The notes: generated by a model from the sequence alone, not told the origin. A DNA stretch of 15,307 nt from CAYFLR01 sp964343805 (GCA_964343805.1 CAYFLR010000098.1:1-15307); one strand, 5' to 3'. Shown: positions 1-10,200, counted from the first letter of the stretch. Numbers and translations are program-made.

Positions 1-54
1 GATTGTCCCTATGTTTACATGCGGTTTTGAACGCTCAAATTTTTCTTTTGACAT
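1..54 (-). CDS. tuf: Elongation factor Tu, N-terminal fragment (second tuf copy)
   Basis: This is the first 18 codons of an EF-Tu gene, cut by the window edge. EF-Tu is the GTPase that delivers aminoacyl-tRNA to the ribosomal A site. The visible peptide begins MSKEKFERSKPHVNIGTI, the standard EF-Tu N-terminus leading into the G1 loop, which lies outside the window. The ATG at 54 follows a GAGAGG Shine-Dalgarno sequence and lies 17 nt after the fusA stop, so it is the last visible gene of the str operon (rpsL-rpsG-fusA-tuf). A different tuf 3' end occurs at 15225-15307, so the genome has at least two copies. Identification is firm from the peptide and the position; the rest of the gene cannot be judged. 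Confidence 0.95.
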   Translation of the reverse strand, partial: MSKEKFERSKPHVNIGTI

Positions 55-71
55 GATCAACCTCTCTAACG

Positions 72-2150
72 TTAATATAAATTTCTACAAAGAATCGAAT
101 CTAATTTTACTTCAGGAACGACATCATAGGAATCAAATTCCATAGAAAAAGTTCCTCTTCCTTGTGTTAAGGATCTAAGAGCGTTTGAATATCCAAACAT
201 TTCTGCCAGTGGTAACGTTACATTTAACACCTGACCATCTTGATTGGTTTCAATTTGCTTAACCTTTCCACGCCTCTGATTGATATCTCCAATTACGTCA
301 CCAATATACTGCTCGGGGACATTAATCTCAGCACTCATCAGAGGTTCTAATAATACACATTTTGTCTCTCTTAAGCATTCCTTAAAGAGAGTGGCTGCAG
401 CGATTTTGAATGCTATATCAGAAGAGCCCTCTTGATCAGTTTTCACACCTAAGAGTTCTGCTTTGAAATCACAAGTCTCATAACCACCTAAAACGCCCGA
501 AGACATAGAATCTTTTATCCCACTTTTTACAGCTTCAATAAAATCATTAGGTATGCTTTTATCTTTGACCTCGTTTACAAAGACAAGATCTTCTCCACGC
601 TTTCCGGGAGAAAGACGCAGCTTAATCCAAGCGTACTGATACTTTGATTCAAGGCTTTGGCTATATTCAAACTCTCTTGTAATTGGGTCAAGGATTGTTT
701 CTTTATAATTTACATATGGTTTACCCACATTTCCCTGTACTTTGTATTCTCTTAATAAGCGATCCACGATTATCTCTAAATGAAGCTCTCCCATGCCAGA
801 AATGATTTTTTGTCCAGTTTGATCATCTTCATAAAAATGAAAGGAAGGGTCTTCTTTAGAAAGTTTATTAATTGACTCTATAAGAGAACTTTCATCTGCA
901 ATTGTTTTGGGTTCAATAGCAACACTCATAACAGGCTCAGGTACTTTTAAACTATCTAAAAGCAGATTAGTGCCCTTTTGCACTAAAGTATCACCCGTTT
1001 GAGTAAATTTAGTACCTATAATTGCTATAATATCGCCTACTTGGGCCGTTTTGATATCTAATTTTTGATTAGAATGAAGTCTAACTATTCTTGAAATTTT
1101 TTCTTTCTTTCTCTGATTCGTATTGAAAAGAGTGTCTCCCACACTCATTTTACCCGAATAAACTCTTAAATAGGCAAGCTGACCAAAATAGGAATCCATC
1201 ACGATTTTAAAAGCCAAAGCAACAAAAGGATTTTTAACAGTAGATTCAATAGAAACTTCTTCATCACTCTTTTGAGCTTTAGCTATTGGAGGAGGGATAT
1301 CTAGAGGAGAGGGTAAATACTCTATAACAGCATCCAATAAGGGCTGAATGCCTTTATTTTTAAATGCGGAACCACATAACACAGGAAAGGCTTGATGATT
1401 TAAACAGGCCTCTTTCAAAGCGACTTTTATTTGCTCAACTGAAATTTCTTCACCGCCCAGATATTGTTCTTCCATATCTGGATTTAACTCGGCAAGTTGG
1501 ACAATTATATTTTCTCTTAAATTGTTAACTTGATCTAATTTGTCAGCAGGAACATTTGTTGTTTCAAACTTTGTTCCATCACCCAATTTATCCCATTGGT
1601 AATATTTACCTTCGATAATATCAATAATACCTATAAAATTATCTTCAGATCCAACAGGTAATTGAATTGGTAAAGGCTCAACACCAAGTCGCTTCTTTAT
1701 CATTGCTAATACGTTTTCAAAAGAAGCACCAATGCGATCCATTTTGTTGACAAATATTAATCTAGGTATTTGGTAACGAGAAGCTTGCTTCCAGACAGTT
1801 TCAGTTTGCGCTTCAACACCAGCAACTGCACACATTACACAAACAACACCATCAAGGACTCTTAAAGATCTTTCTACTTCAATTGTAAAATCTACGTGTC
1901 CGGGAGTATCAATTATATTTATGGTGTGGTTGTCCCATTCACAGGTTGTGGCAGCAGAGGTTATTGTTATCCCTCTTTCTTGTTCTTGAACCATCCAATC
2001 CATGACTGCGGTACCTTCATGTACCTCACCCATCTTGTAGGTCTTACCTGCGTAAAAAAGGACTCTTTCGGTTGTCGTTGTTTTACCAGCATCGATATGA
2101 GCCATTATTCCAACATTGCGGATTTTTTTCAGGCCGGAATCAGTACTCAT
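72..2150 (-). CDS. fusA: Elongation factor G, with divergent domain IV
   Basis: A 692-residue translational GTPase of normal EF-G length. The GTPase domain is intact: G1 AHIDAGKT at 17-24, switch region RGIT at 59-62, DTPGH at 81-85, NKMD at 135-138 and SAF at 261-263. Domain III (EDPSF near 433, SGMGELHLEI at 451-460) and the C-terminal domain are also typical. Domain IV is not. Where canonical EF-G has QSGGRGQYGHV, this protein reads SLESKYQYAWI (499-509). The conserved tip histidine (E. coli H583, in GSYHxVD) aligns with Asp572. Canonical EF-G catalyses translocation and, with RRF, ribosome recycling. The changes suggest reduced or lost translocation activity, as described for spdEFG2/mtEFG2 proteins; that is inference. 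There is no three-residue switch I insertion of the spdEFG1 kind. Start ATG at 2150 has a weak AGGT Shine-Dalgarno sequence, 18 nt after rpsG. Confidence 0.95.
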   Translation of the reverse strand: MSTDSGLKKIRNVGIMAHIDAGKTTTTERVLFYAGKTYKMGEVHEGTAVMDWMVQEQERGITITSAATTCEWDNHTINIIDTPGHVDFTIEVERSLRVLDGVVCVMCAVAGVEAQTETVWKQASRYQIPRLIFVNKMDRIGASFENVLAMIKKRLGVEPLPIQLPVGSEDNFIGIIDIIEGKYYQWDKLGDGTKFETTNVPADKLDQVNNLRENIIVQLAELNPDMEEQYLGGEEISVEQIKVALKEACLNHQAFPVLCGSAFKNKGIQPLLDAVIEYLPSPLDIPPPIAKAQKSDEEVSIESTVKNPFVALAFKIVMDSYFGQLAYLRVYSGKMSVGDTLFNTNQRKKEKISRIVRLHSNQKLDIKTAQVGDIIAIIGTKFTQTGDTLVQKGTNLLLDSLKVPEPVMSVAIEPKTIADESSLIESINKLSKEDPSFHFYEDDQTGQKIISGMGELHLEIIVDRLLREYKVQGNVGKPYVNYKETILDPITREFEYSQSLESKYQYAWIKLRLSPGKRGEDLVFVNEVKDKSIPNDFIEAVKSGIKDSMSSGVLGGYETCDFKAELLGVKTDQEGSSDIAFKIAAATLFKECLRETKCVLLEPLMSAEINVPEQYIGDVIGDINQRRGKVKQIETNQDGQVLNVTLPLAEMFGYSNALRSLTQGRGTFSMEFDSYDVVPEVKLDSILCRNLY

Positions 2151-2168
2151 AATGAACCTAGTGAAATA

Positions 2169-2639
2169 CTACCATCTGAAGTGTGCGAAAGCTTTGTTAG
2201 CTTCAGCCATTTTATGAACGTCGTCTCGTTTTTTAATAGAACCGCCGCGGTTGTTGGCAGCATCTATGAATTCAGCAGCTAATCTTTCTGCCATAGATTT
2301 CCCACCACGCTTTTTGGCATATTCAATCAACCAACGCATGGCTAGAGAATTTCTACGCTCTGCCCTAACTTCAACAGGTACCTGATAGTTAGAACCACCA
2401 ACTCTTCTAGATTTTACTTCGAGAGTAGGCTTAACATTCTCAACAGCCTTTTTAAATAGGCCAATTCCATTTCCGCCTTCACTATCGTCAATGATCTTAA
2501 TGGCATTATAAAAAATCTTTTCAGCAGCTGATTTTTTACCATGAATCATAATACAATTTACAAAACGAGTAACAACTTGCTCTTTATAAACTGGATCTGG
2601 TAAAACAATCCTCTTAGGAACTTCTCTTCTTCTTGGCAT
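2169..2639 (-). CDS. rpsG: 30S ribosomal protein S7
   Basis: A 156-residue protein matching S7 throughout. It begins MPRRREVPKR, has the conserved IMIHGKKS segment near 31-38, and contains SRRVGGSNYQVPVEV near 77-91. The C-terminus is HKMAEANKAFAHFRW. S7 binds the 3' major domain of 16S rRNA, nucleates assembly of the 30S head and lines the E site. Its length equals the common bacterial form. The ATG at 2639 has a GGAAGGA Shine-Dalgarno sequence inside the 13-nt gap after rpsL, so the two are probably translationally coupled. The stop is TAG. In E. coli S7 represses the str operon by binding the rpsL-rpsG spacer. Here that spacer is only 13 nt, much shorter than in E. coli, so the same control site cannot be present in that form. 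Confidence 0.97.
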   Translation of the reverse strand: MPRRREVPKRIVLPDPVYKEQVVTRFVNCIMIHGKKSAAEKIFYNAIKIIDDSEGGNGIGLFKKAVENVKPTLEVKSRRVGGSNYQVPVEVRAERRNSLAMRWLIEYAKKRGGKSMAERLAAEFIDAANNRGGSIKKRDDVHKMAEANKAFAHFRW

Positions 2640-2652
2640 TATCTAATCCTTC

Positions 2653-3027
2653 CTATTGCTTTGGTTTTTTTGCACCATATTTTGATCGACCTTGCTTTCT
2701 ATCTGCAACACCAGCTGTATCTAAGGCGCCTCTTACGATATGGTATCTAACACCGGGTAAGTCTTTTACTCTTCCGCCTCTAACCAAAACAACCGCATGT
2801 TCCTGCAAGTTGTGTCCTACACCAGGAATATAGCTGGTAATCTCGTATCCACTAGTAAGTCTAACTCTTGCTACTTTACGTAAGGCTGAGTTCGGTTTTT
2901 TAGGAGTTTGAGTATAAACTCTAACGCAAACACCACGTCTCTGAGGACATTTTTTCAAAGCAATAGACTTAGATTTGCTTTTTTGAACTTTTCTTCCCTT
3001 ACGTATTAACTGATTTATTGTTGGCAT
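2653..3027 (-). CDS. rpsL: 30S ribosomal protein S12
   Basis: A 124-residue S12, the decoding-centre protein that monitors codon-anticodon pairing and controls accuracy. Conserved blocks include CPQRRGVCVRVYT near 27-39, TPKKPNSALRKVARVRL near 41-57, GHNLQEH, and RGGRVKDLPGVRYH. The lysines of the two streptomycin-resistance hot spots (in TPKKPNS and in RVKDLPGV) are wild type, so no resistance substitution is visible. I place the start at the ATG at 3027, preceded by GGAG six nucleotides upstream. A TTG two codons earlier would put that Shine-Dalgarno too close. It is the first gene of the str group, 77 nt after rpoC, with a candidate promoter in between. The stop is TAG. Confidence 0.97.
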   Translation of the reverse strand: MPTINQLIRKGRKVQKSKSKSIALKKCPQRRGVCVRVYTQTPKKPNSALRKVARVRLTSGYEITSYIPGVGHNLQEHAVVLVRGGRVKDLPGVRYHIVRGALDTAGVADRKQGRSKYGAKKPKQ

Positions 3028-3055
3028 AAACAACTCCGTAAATGTTCGAAATGCG

Positions 3056-3085
3056 TGTATATCAGATGGACAGTAACTTTGTCAA
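3056..3085 (-). promoter_or_regulatory. Candidate sigma-70-type promoter for rpsL-rpsG-fusA-tuf
   Basis: In the rpoC-rpsL gap the minus strand carries a perfect -35 TTGACA (3080-3085), an 18-nt spacer and a -10-like TATACA (3056-3061, four of six consensus bases). Transcription would start near 3049, about 20 nt before the rpsL ATG, leaving room for only the Shine-Dalgarno sequence. No terminator is visible after rpoC, so this would add to read-through from rpoBC rather than replace it. The -35 is strong and the location is sensible; the -10 is only fair. Confidence 0.55.
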
Positions 3086-3104
3086 TGTTTTGTGCGTATT
3101 TTCC

Positions 3105-6100
3105 TTATTCGGAATCCGCATTAGCCTCAGCAGCAGGCTCAGTGTAGTAATCCCTATAGTCTGCAACACCTGTTCCAGCGGGGATTAACCGTCCCATGAT
3201 CACGTTTTCTTTTAATCCTCTTAAGTAATCTGTTTTACCCGCCAAACTAGCTTCAGTCAGAACCTTAGTAGTTTCTTGGAAAGAAGCTGCAGAAACGAAG
3301 CCTGATGTTCCTAAGGAAGCCTTGGTAATACCAAGTAGCATAGGTTCACCGATTGCAGGCTTAAGTCCTTGATCAATAATTTGACGGTTGTGCTCTTCAA
3401 AGTCTGATTTATCTATTTGTTCATCAACTAGGAAATCAGTGTCTCCAGAATCTTTGATTTTAATTTTTCTCAGCATTTGACGAACTATAGTTTCAATATG
3501 CTTATCATTAATTTTTACAGCTTGTAGTCTGTAAACCTCTTGAATTTCATTTACAAGATAAGAAGCAAGAGCCTGCTCACCGAGAACCCTTAAAATGTCA
3601 TGTGGATTGGAAGAGCCATCCATAAGTGACTCACCTGCCATAACAAGGTCATCTTCGTTGACAGAAATATGCTTCCCTTTAGGAATTAGATATTCTTTTG
3701 AGTTACCAACTTCAGGAGTGACAATAACCCTTCTCTTACCTTTTACATCAGAACCAAAGCTTACATACCCATCGATCTCTGTAATAACAGCCATATCCTT
3801 TGGTTTACGTGCCTCAAACAATTCTGCTACTCTTGGAAGACCACCTGTGATATCTTTTGTACGACTTAACTCTCGAGGGATTTTGGCGATAACATCACCG
3901 GCTTTAACTTCCTCTTTGTCGTTAATCATAACAATAGAACCAACTGGTAGAACATAACGACTTTCTTTTCGAGTTTTCAACTTAGTAAATACATTACCTT
4001 CTTCATCCACAACAAGAATTCTAGGCCTCAGATCATTATCTTTTGTTTCAGTGATGAAACGAGATGATAATCCAGTTACCTCATCGTTCTTTTCTTCGAA
4101 AGTCACACCTTCGAATAGGTCTTCATATTTTACAAAACCGTTAACATCAGAAATAATGGCTTTGTTATAAGGGTCCCATTCAGCAATAATTGTTCCCTTA
4201 TCAATTTTTTGTCCATTCTTTACGAGTAATTTGGCTCCATAAACTAAGGGATACTTTTCCTTTTCTCTACCCTTTTCACCGATGATGCTTATTTCACCGG
4301 TTCTGTTCATAACAATTTCAAGGCCTTCTCTGTCTTCAACAGTAAGAACGTTTCTAAACTTGATTTCACCCTCATAGCGATTTTCTAAAGAACTCTGCTC
4401 AACACGCTTACTGGCAGTTCCACCAACATGGAAGGTTCTCATAGTTAACTGAGTTCCTGGCTCACCAATAGACTGAGCTGCAATTACACCAACTGCCTCT
4501 CCAATATTAACCAGATTACCAGTACCGAGGTCTCGTCCATAACAGAGTGAACAGATACCTTGTTTAGCTTTGCAGGTTAAAACACTTCGAATTGTAAGCT
4601 CTTCAATACCTGCATCTTCAATTTTAGCAACGATATCTTCATAGATCATCTCTTCAGCACGAACTATGATATCACCGTTGTGAGGATCATACACATCATC
4701 AATTGGAACACGACCCAGAACTCTTTCTCCGAGACTTTGAATCACTTCACCACTCTCAATTGCTGCTCTCATATCCACACCGTCGAATGCTCCGCAATCG
4801 TGCACAGAAACAACAGCATCTTGAGCTACATCGATTAAACGACGTGTTAAATATCCAGAGTTCGCAGTTTTTAAAGCGGTATCAGCCAATCCTTTACGTG
4901 CACCGTGAGTAGAAATAAAATATTGAAGCACTGTAAGACCTTCACGGAAGTTAGCCGTAATAGGTGATTCAATAATTTCACCAGAAGGACGAGCCATTAA
5001 TCCCCTCATTCCAGCTAGCTGTCTAATCTGTTGAGCACTACCACGCGCTCCTGAGTCAGCCATCATATAGATGCTGTTAAAACTTGGTACAGTTTGCTCC
5101 TTACCATCCGAATCTACAAATTTATCAGTAGAAATGTGTTCAAACATTTCCGCAGCAATTGATTCCGTGGTTTCCGCCCAAATATCGATGACCTTATTAT
5201 ATCTTTCACCGTCTGTGATAAGACCTTCTGAGTACTGCTCCTGAATTTCTTTAATCTCACCACGAGCTTCATCGATCATTTTCTCTTTGGCATCAGGAAT
5301 CAACATATCATCCAAACAAATAGAAATACCGGCTTTTGTAGCGTAACGATATCCCATAGATCTCAAATTATCAGCAAACAGGATTGTCGCCTTTTTACCA
5401 CAACGTCTATAGCTTATATCGATTAGATCAGCTAAATGTTTTTTAGTGAGAGTTTGGTTATATGATGAAAATGGAATCAAATCAGGAACAATTTCTTTTA
5501 AGATTACTCTTCCTACAGTAGTTTCTACAACTTCACCGTCCATTCGTACAAATATTTTAGACTGAAGATCTACCGCATCATGATCATATGCACTTCTGAC
5601 CTCTTCAAAATCAGAAAAACGCATACCGGTACCTAATCCATCCGGTCTTACACGTGTCATGTAGTAAATGCCCAGCACGATATCTTGAGTAGGAACAATA
5701 ATAGGTTTACCAAACGCAGGAGATAAAATGTTATTTGTACTCATCATGAGTACTCTTGCTTCCATTTGAGCTTCGATAGAAAGAGGCACATGAACTGCCA
5801 TCTGGTCACCATCAAAGTCCGCGTTAAAAGCAGCACAGACTAGAGGATGAAGCTGAATAGCCTTACCTTCAATTAAGATTGGCTCAAAAGCCTGAATACC
5901 CAGCCTATGAAGAGTTGGTGCTCTGTTTAGCAGGACAGGATGTTCTTTGGTAACATCTTCCAGTATGTCCCATACTTCTGGCCTCTCTTTTTCTACCATT
6001 TTCTTAGCACTCTTAATTGTGCTTACAAAACCACGCTCTTCAAGCTTGTTGTATATAAAAGGTTTAAATAGCTCGATGGCCATTTTCTTTGGTAATCCAC

Positions 6101-7193
6101 ATTGATGTAGTCTTAATTCTGGCCCAACAACAATTACAGAACGGCCTGAATAATCAACACGTTTACCAAGCAGATTTTGACGAAAACGACCTTGTTTACC
6201 TTTCAGCATATCACTCAGTGATCTCAATGGTCGCTTATTTGGACCAGTAAAGGTTTTTCCTCTACGTCCATTATCAAAAAGAGCATCTACAGCTTCCTGC
6301 AGCATTCTTTTTTCATTTCGAATAATGATATTGGGAGCATTGAGTTCTAAAAGTCGAATTAAACGATTATTTCTATTGATTACTCTTCGATATAGATCAT
6401 TTAAATCAGATGTAGCAAAACGTCCTCCATCGAGTGGAACAAGTGGACGTAAATCTGGTGGAAGAACTGGAATAACACTTAACATCATCCACTCAGGCTC
6501 GTTACCTGAACCACGAATGGCTTCTACAACTTTCAAGCGCCTAATTAATGCTTTTTTAACAGCTTCTGAAGCAGATTTATTTACACCAGCTCTTAAATTG
6601 ATAGATAAAGACTCAACATCAACTCGCATTAATAAATCACGAATTGCTTCAGCACCCATACCTGCTTTAAAAGTATTTCCAAATTCATTGATTTTCTGTT
6701 GATACAGTTCTTCTGTTAGAATTTCACATTCTTGAAGAGTGGTTTCTCCCGGATCAACAACAATATAGGATTCACAGTACAATACCCTCTCTAAATCTTT
6801 TAGAGTGATATCAAGTAGGCAACCAATCCTAGAAGGTAAACTTTTCAAAAACCAAATATGAGCAACCGGCGTTGCTAAATTAATATGTCCTAACCGATCT
6901 CTTCTTACTTTGGACTGAATAACTTCAACACCACACTTTTCACAAACGATACCGCGATGTTTCATTCTCTTGTATTTACCACAATTACATTCGTAATCGC
7001 GTACAGGTCCAAAAATTTTTGCACAAAAAAGACCATCTCTCTCTGGCTTAAAAGTCCGATAATTAATAGTCTCAGACTTTTTTACCTCTCCGTAAGACCA
7101 ACTACGGATTTTATCGGGAGAAGCGATGCTAATTTTAATTGCACTAAAACTAAGAGGGTCAATACGTTTATCAAATACCTCAAGTTCTCTCAA
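3105..7193 (-). CDS. rpoC: DNA-directed RNA polymerase subunit beta'
   Basis: A 1362-residue beta' subunit, half of the polymerase active-site cleft. Seen in order: N-terminal zinc ribbon with C69, C71, C84 and C87; the catalytic NADFDGDQM motif (457-465), whose three aspartates D459, D461 and D463 hold the magnesium; a second zinc site with C800, C874, C881 and C884; and the trigger loop QLTMRTFHVGG starting at 915. The trigger loop is split by about 180 residues (roughly 928-1110) before TGGLPRVAELFEAR, corresponding to the SI3/beta'i6 insertion typical of Proteobacteria and some other Gram-negatives. The start is TTG at 7193: the Shine-Dalgarno GAGGAG lies six nucleotides upstream, the peptide MRELEVFDKR begins correctly, and no ATG is nearby. 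It follows rpoB by 45 nt. The stop is TAA. Confidence 0.98.
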   Translation of the reverse strand: MRELEVFDKRIDPLSFSAIKISIASPDKIRSWSYGEVKKSETINYRTFKPERDGLFCAKIFGPVRDYECNCGKYKRMKHRGIVCEKCGVEVIQSKVRRDRLGHINLATPVAHIWFLKSLPSRIGCLLDITLKDLERVLYCESYIVVDPGETTLQECEILTEELYQQKINEFGNTFKAGMGAEAIRDLLMRVDVESLSINLRAGVNKSASEAVKKALIRRLKVVEAIRGSGNEPEWMMLSVIPVLPPDLRPLVPLDGGRFATSDLNDLYRRVINRNNRLIRLLELNAPNIIIRNEKRMLQEAVDALFDNGRRGKTFTGPNKRPLRSLSDMLKGKQGRFRQNLLGKRVDYSGRSVIVVGPELRLHQCGLPKKMAIELFKPFIYNKLEERGFVSTIKSAKKMVEKERPEVWDILEDVTKEHPVLLNRAPTLHRLGIQAFEPILIEGKAIQLHPLVCAAFNADFDGDQMAVHVPLSIEAQMEARVLMMSTNNILSPAFGKPIIVPTQDIVLGIYYMTRVRPDGLGTGMRFSDFEEVRSAYDHDAVDLQSKIFVRMDGEVVETTVGRVILKEIVPDLIPFSSYNQTLTKKHLADLIDISYRRCGKKATILFADNLRSMGYRYATKAGISICLDDMLIPDAKEKMIDEARGEIKEIQEQYSEGLITDGERYNKVIDIWAETTESIAAEMFEHISTDKFVDSDGKEQTVPSFNSIYMMADSGARGSAQQIRQLAGMRGLMARPSGEIIESPITANFREGLTVLQYFISTHGARKGLADTALKTANSGYLTRRLIDVAQDAVVSVHDCGAFDGVDMRAAIESGEVIQSLGERVLGRVPIDDVYDPHNGDIIVRAEEMIYEDIVAKIEDAGIEELTIRSVLTCKAKQGICSLCYGRDLGTGNLVNIGEAVGVIAAQSIGEPGTQLTMRTFHVGGTASKRVEQSSLENRYEGEIKFRNVLTVEDREGLEIVMNRTGEISIIGEKGREKEKYPLVYGAKLLVKNGQKIDKGTIIAEWDPYNKAIISDVNGFVKYEDLFEGVTFEEKNDEVTGLSSRFITETKDNDLRPRILVVDEEGNVFTKLKTRKESRYVLPVGSIVMINDKEEVKAGDVIAKIPRELSRTKDITGGLPRVAELFEARKPKDMAVITEIDGYVSFGSDVKGKRRVIVTPEVGNSKEYLIPKGKHISVNEDDLVMAGESLMDGSSNPHDILRVLGEQALASYLVNEIQEVYRLQAVKINDKHIETIVRQMLRKIKIKDSGDTDFLVDEQIDKSDFEEHNRQIIDQGLKPAIGEPMLLGITKASLGTSGFVSAASFQETTKVLTEASLAGKTDYLRGLKENVIMGRLIPAGTGVADYRDYYTEPAAEANADSE

Positions 7194-7219
7194 GCCGATC
7201 TCCTCTTATTTAGGTTTAG

Positions 7220-7238
7220 AATATTTTAAAAAAATATT
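7220..7238. repeat. AT-only inverted repeat in the rpoB-rpoC gap
   Basis: The arms AATATTTT and AAAATATT are perfect complements around a 3-nt A loop (plus strand). The stem has no G or C, so it would be weak in RNA and is not followed by a U tract that would make a terminator. It begins right after the rpoB stop codon. It is probably composition rather than function, and is recorded because it fills most of the spacer before the rpoC Shine-Dalgarno. Confidence 0.3.
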
Positions 7239-10200
7239 TTAATTTAAGGTTCTATTTTCGTCAATATCTTGACCATCTTCTCGCACTAAGCGAACATCTA
7301 ATACGAGAGACTGAAGCTCTTTTATTAAAACGTTAAATGATTCAGGTAACCCTGGAGTCATAACGTGTTCACCTTTTACGATAGATTCATAGATCTTTGT
7401 ACGACCCATAACATCGTCAGACTTAACGGTTAGAAATCCTTGTAATGCATGTGCAGCACCATATGCCTCAATAGCCCACACTTCCATTTCTCCAAGTCTC
7501 TGACCACCAAATTGAGCCTTACCACCAAGTGGTTGCTGTGTTACGAGCGAGTAAGGTCCAATAGATCTAGCATGAATCTTATCCTCAACTAGATGGTGGA
7601 GTTTTAACACATACATTAGTCCAACATTGACTCGATTATCAAAGGCATTTCCAGATCGACCGTCATATAGGATGGTTTTTCCATCTTCGTCTAATCCAGC
7701 AACTTTCAAAAGCCTTTTGATTTCAGTTTCGGTTGCACCATCAAAGACCGGGTTCGCTACGTTGACACCTTTTTTATACTTTTTACAGAATGTAAAGAGT
7801 TCTTCATCAGTACAATTATCAACGAATTCATGAACATCCTTTTCTCTTTGCCAAATTTCTTTGATCAAAGTTACTATTTCTGCTCTAGCAGCTTTTTCTT
7901 CAACCAGCCTATTTAATTTTTTACCTAAATTTAAGGCTGCCCATCCCAAATGAGCTTCTAGAATCTGTCCAATATTCATTCGAGAAGGAACACCTAGAGG
8001 ATTGAGAACAACGTCAACGGGAGTACCATCATCTAAATATGGCATATCTTCTTCAGGAAGGATTATAGAAATAACACCTTTGTTACCATGACGACCAGCC
8101 ATCTTATCACCAACGGAAAGCTTACGCTTAATGGCAACATAGACCTTTACCATTTTAATAACACCTGAAGGTAATTCATCTCCCTTAAGTACTTTGCTAA
8201 TTGATTCTTCTGAGATAGCACGAATAAGTTCAACTTTCTCTCTCAAGGATTCAATTACTTGAACTAGCTTAGCGTTTTTATCAACATTCTTGATTTTTAA
8301 ACGGCCAAGCAATGGGTAAGGAATTTCATCTATAACTTCTGGGGAAAGTTTTTCTCCAGCCTTTAAGAATACATCACCGTCTTCAGCTATCAGATCAGCT
8401 GCTAAAACTTCATTGTCTGTGAGAATTTTAGTTTTTGAGATCGCACTTCTTTTAATGATGTCTATTTTATCTCTTTCATTGGTACGAATATCTCTAATTT
8501 CCGCTTCTTCAATTCTCTTAGCACGAGCGTCTTTTTCTACACCTTCTCGTGTAAAAACCTTTGCAGATATGGCTGTTCCAACTACACCTGGAGGAACTCG
8601 AAGAGAAGTATCTCTTACATCACCAGCTTTTTCACCAAATATTGCGCGAAGAAGTTTCTCTTCTGGAGTTAAATTAGTTTCACCTTTAGGTGTGATTTTA
8701 CCAACCAGGATATCCCCAGGTTTAACATGTGCACCAGTGCAAATAATACCTGCTTCGTCTATATTTTTTAGAGATTCGTCACCCACATTAGGAATATCAT
8801 TAGTGATCTCTTCTTTTCCTAACTTAGTATCACGGGCAATACACTCAAATTCTTGTATGTGAAAAGAAGTAAAAATTTCTTCTTTAACAACTTTTTCACT
8901 AATGAGGATGGAATCCTCAAAGTTGTATCCTTGCCAAGGCATAAAAGCTACGGTCACATTTTGACCCAAGGCTAATTCACCTAATTCTGTAGAAAAGCCA
9001 TCAGCTATAATATCCCCTGGTTTTACTTTATCACCAACATTCACAATTGGCTTTTGAGTAATACAAGTATCTTGATTGGATCTTTGATATTTGATTAAGT
9101 TATAGATATCAACATCAGTACCAACAGATACATCATCAGATTGCTCTTCACTTTTTATAGCAATTCTTCTGGAATCAACAAATTCAACAACACCATTTCT
9201 TCTTGAGACAACAGTTGCACCAGAATCTCTTGCGATTGCTTCTTCAATGCCTGTTCCAACAATTGGAGATGCCGTTCTCATAAGAGGGACAGCTTGACGT
9301 TGCATGTTCGCACCCATTAGAGCTCTGTTAGCATCGTCATTCTGTAAGAAAGGAATCAAGGAAGCAGCTGCACTTACCAATTGGTTAGTAGCAACGTCCA
9401 TTAAATCTGCTTCTTCAGATCTAACAATTGAAAATTCACCAGAAACACGTGCTGGAATCATTCCTTCAGTTAATTGTCCTTCATCGTTATAATCAACATT
9501 TGCTTGTACAACTACATGGTTTTGCTCGTCTAAAGCAGAGTAGTATTGAACGCCATCTTCAACTTTATTATCAACGATCCTTCGATAAGGAGTTTCAATA
9601 AATCCAAATCTATTGATTTTGGCGAATGTTGCAAGTGAAGTAATAAGACCAATATTAGGACCCTCAGGTGTCTCAACAGGACAAATACGACCATAGTGTG
9701 TAGTATGTACGTCCCTAACTTCAAATCCAGCTCTTTCTCTAGTTAAACCACCAGGGCCTAATGCAGAAAGTCTACGCTTATGGGTGATTTCGGATAAAGG
9801 ATTAGTTTGATCCATAAATTGTGAGAGCTGTGATCCTCCAAAGAATTCTTTAACAACAGCAGAAACCGGCTTAGCATTTACTAAATCATGAGGAAGAAGA
9901 GTATCAACTTCTTGTAAGCTCATTCTTTCTTTAATAGCCCGCTCAATTCTTAATAGACCAATACGATATTGATTTTCAAGTAATTCACCAACAGCACGAA
10001 CACGTCTGTTACCAAGATGGTCAATATCGTCAATTTTTCCAATACCATTTTTTAAATCGAGTAAATACTTAACAGTCGCGAGTATGTCCTCTTTTGTGAG
10101 AACTCCGACATCAAGACCAATTTCTAGACCTAATTTATGGTTTAATTTGATTCTACCCACCTCAGAAAGGTCATATCTATCTGGATCGAAAAACAATTTC

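Noticed and set aside
1896..2282. 128-residue plus-strand open frame across the fusA-rpsG junction
   Set aside because: Opposite strand of two certain genes; no recognisable motifs or start signal.
7220..7238. Terminator between rpoB and rpoC
   Set aside because: The stem is entirely A-T with a 3-nt loop and no following U tract. rpoC must be expressed with rpoB, so termination here is unlikely.
8413..8862. 149-residue plus-strand open frame inside rpoB
   Set aside because: It lies wholly within conserved rpoB coding sequence, with no ribosome-binding site and a composition typical of a shadow frame.
9530..9724. 64-residue minus-strand open frame inside rpoB
   Set aside because: Alternative frame over the highly conserved rifampicin-region sequence; no Shine-Dalgarno sequence and no plausible product.
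8900..9900. Rifampicin or streptomycin resistance substitutions in rpoB and rpsL
   Set aside because: The rifampicin-pocket residues in RpoB and the two S12 lysine hot spots are the common sensitive-type residues.
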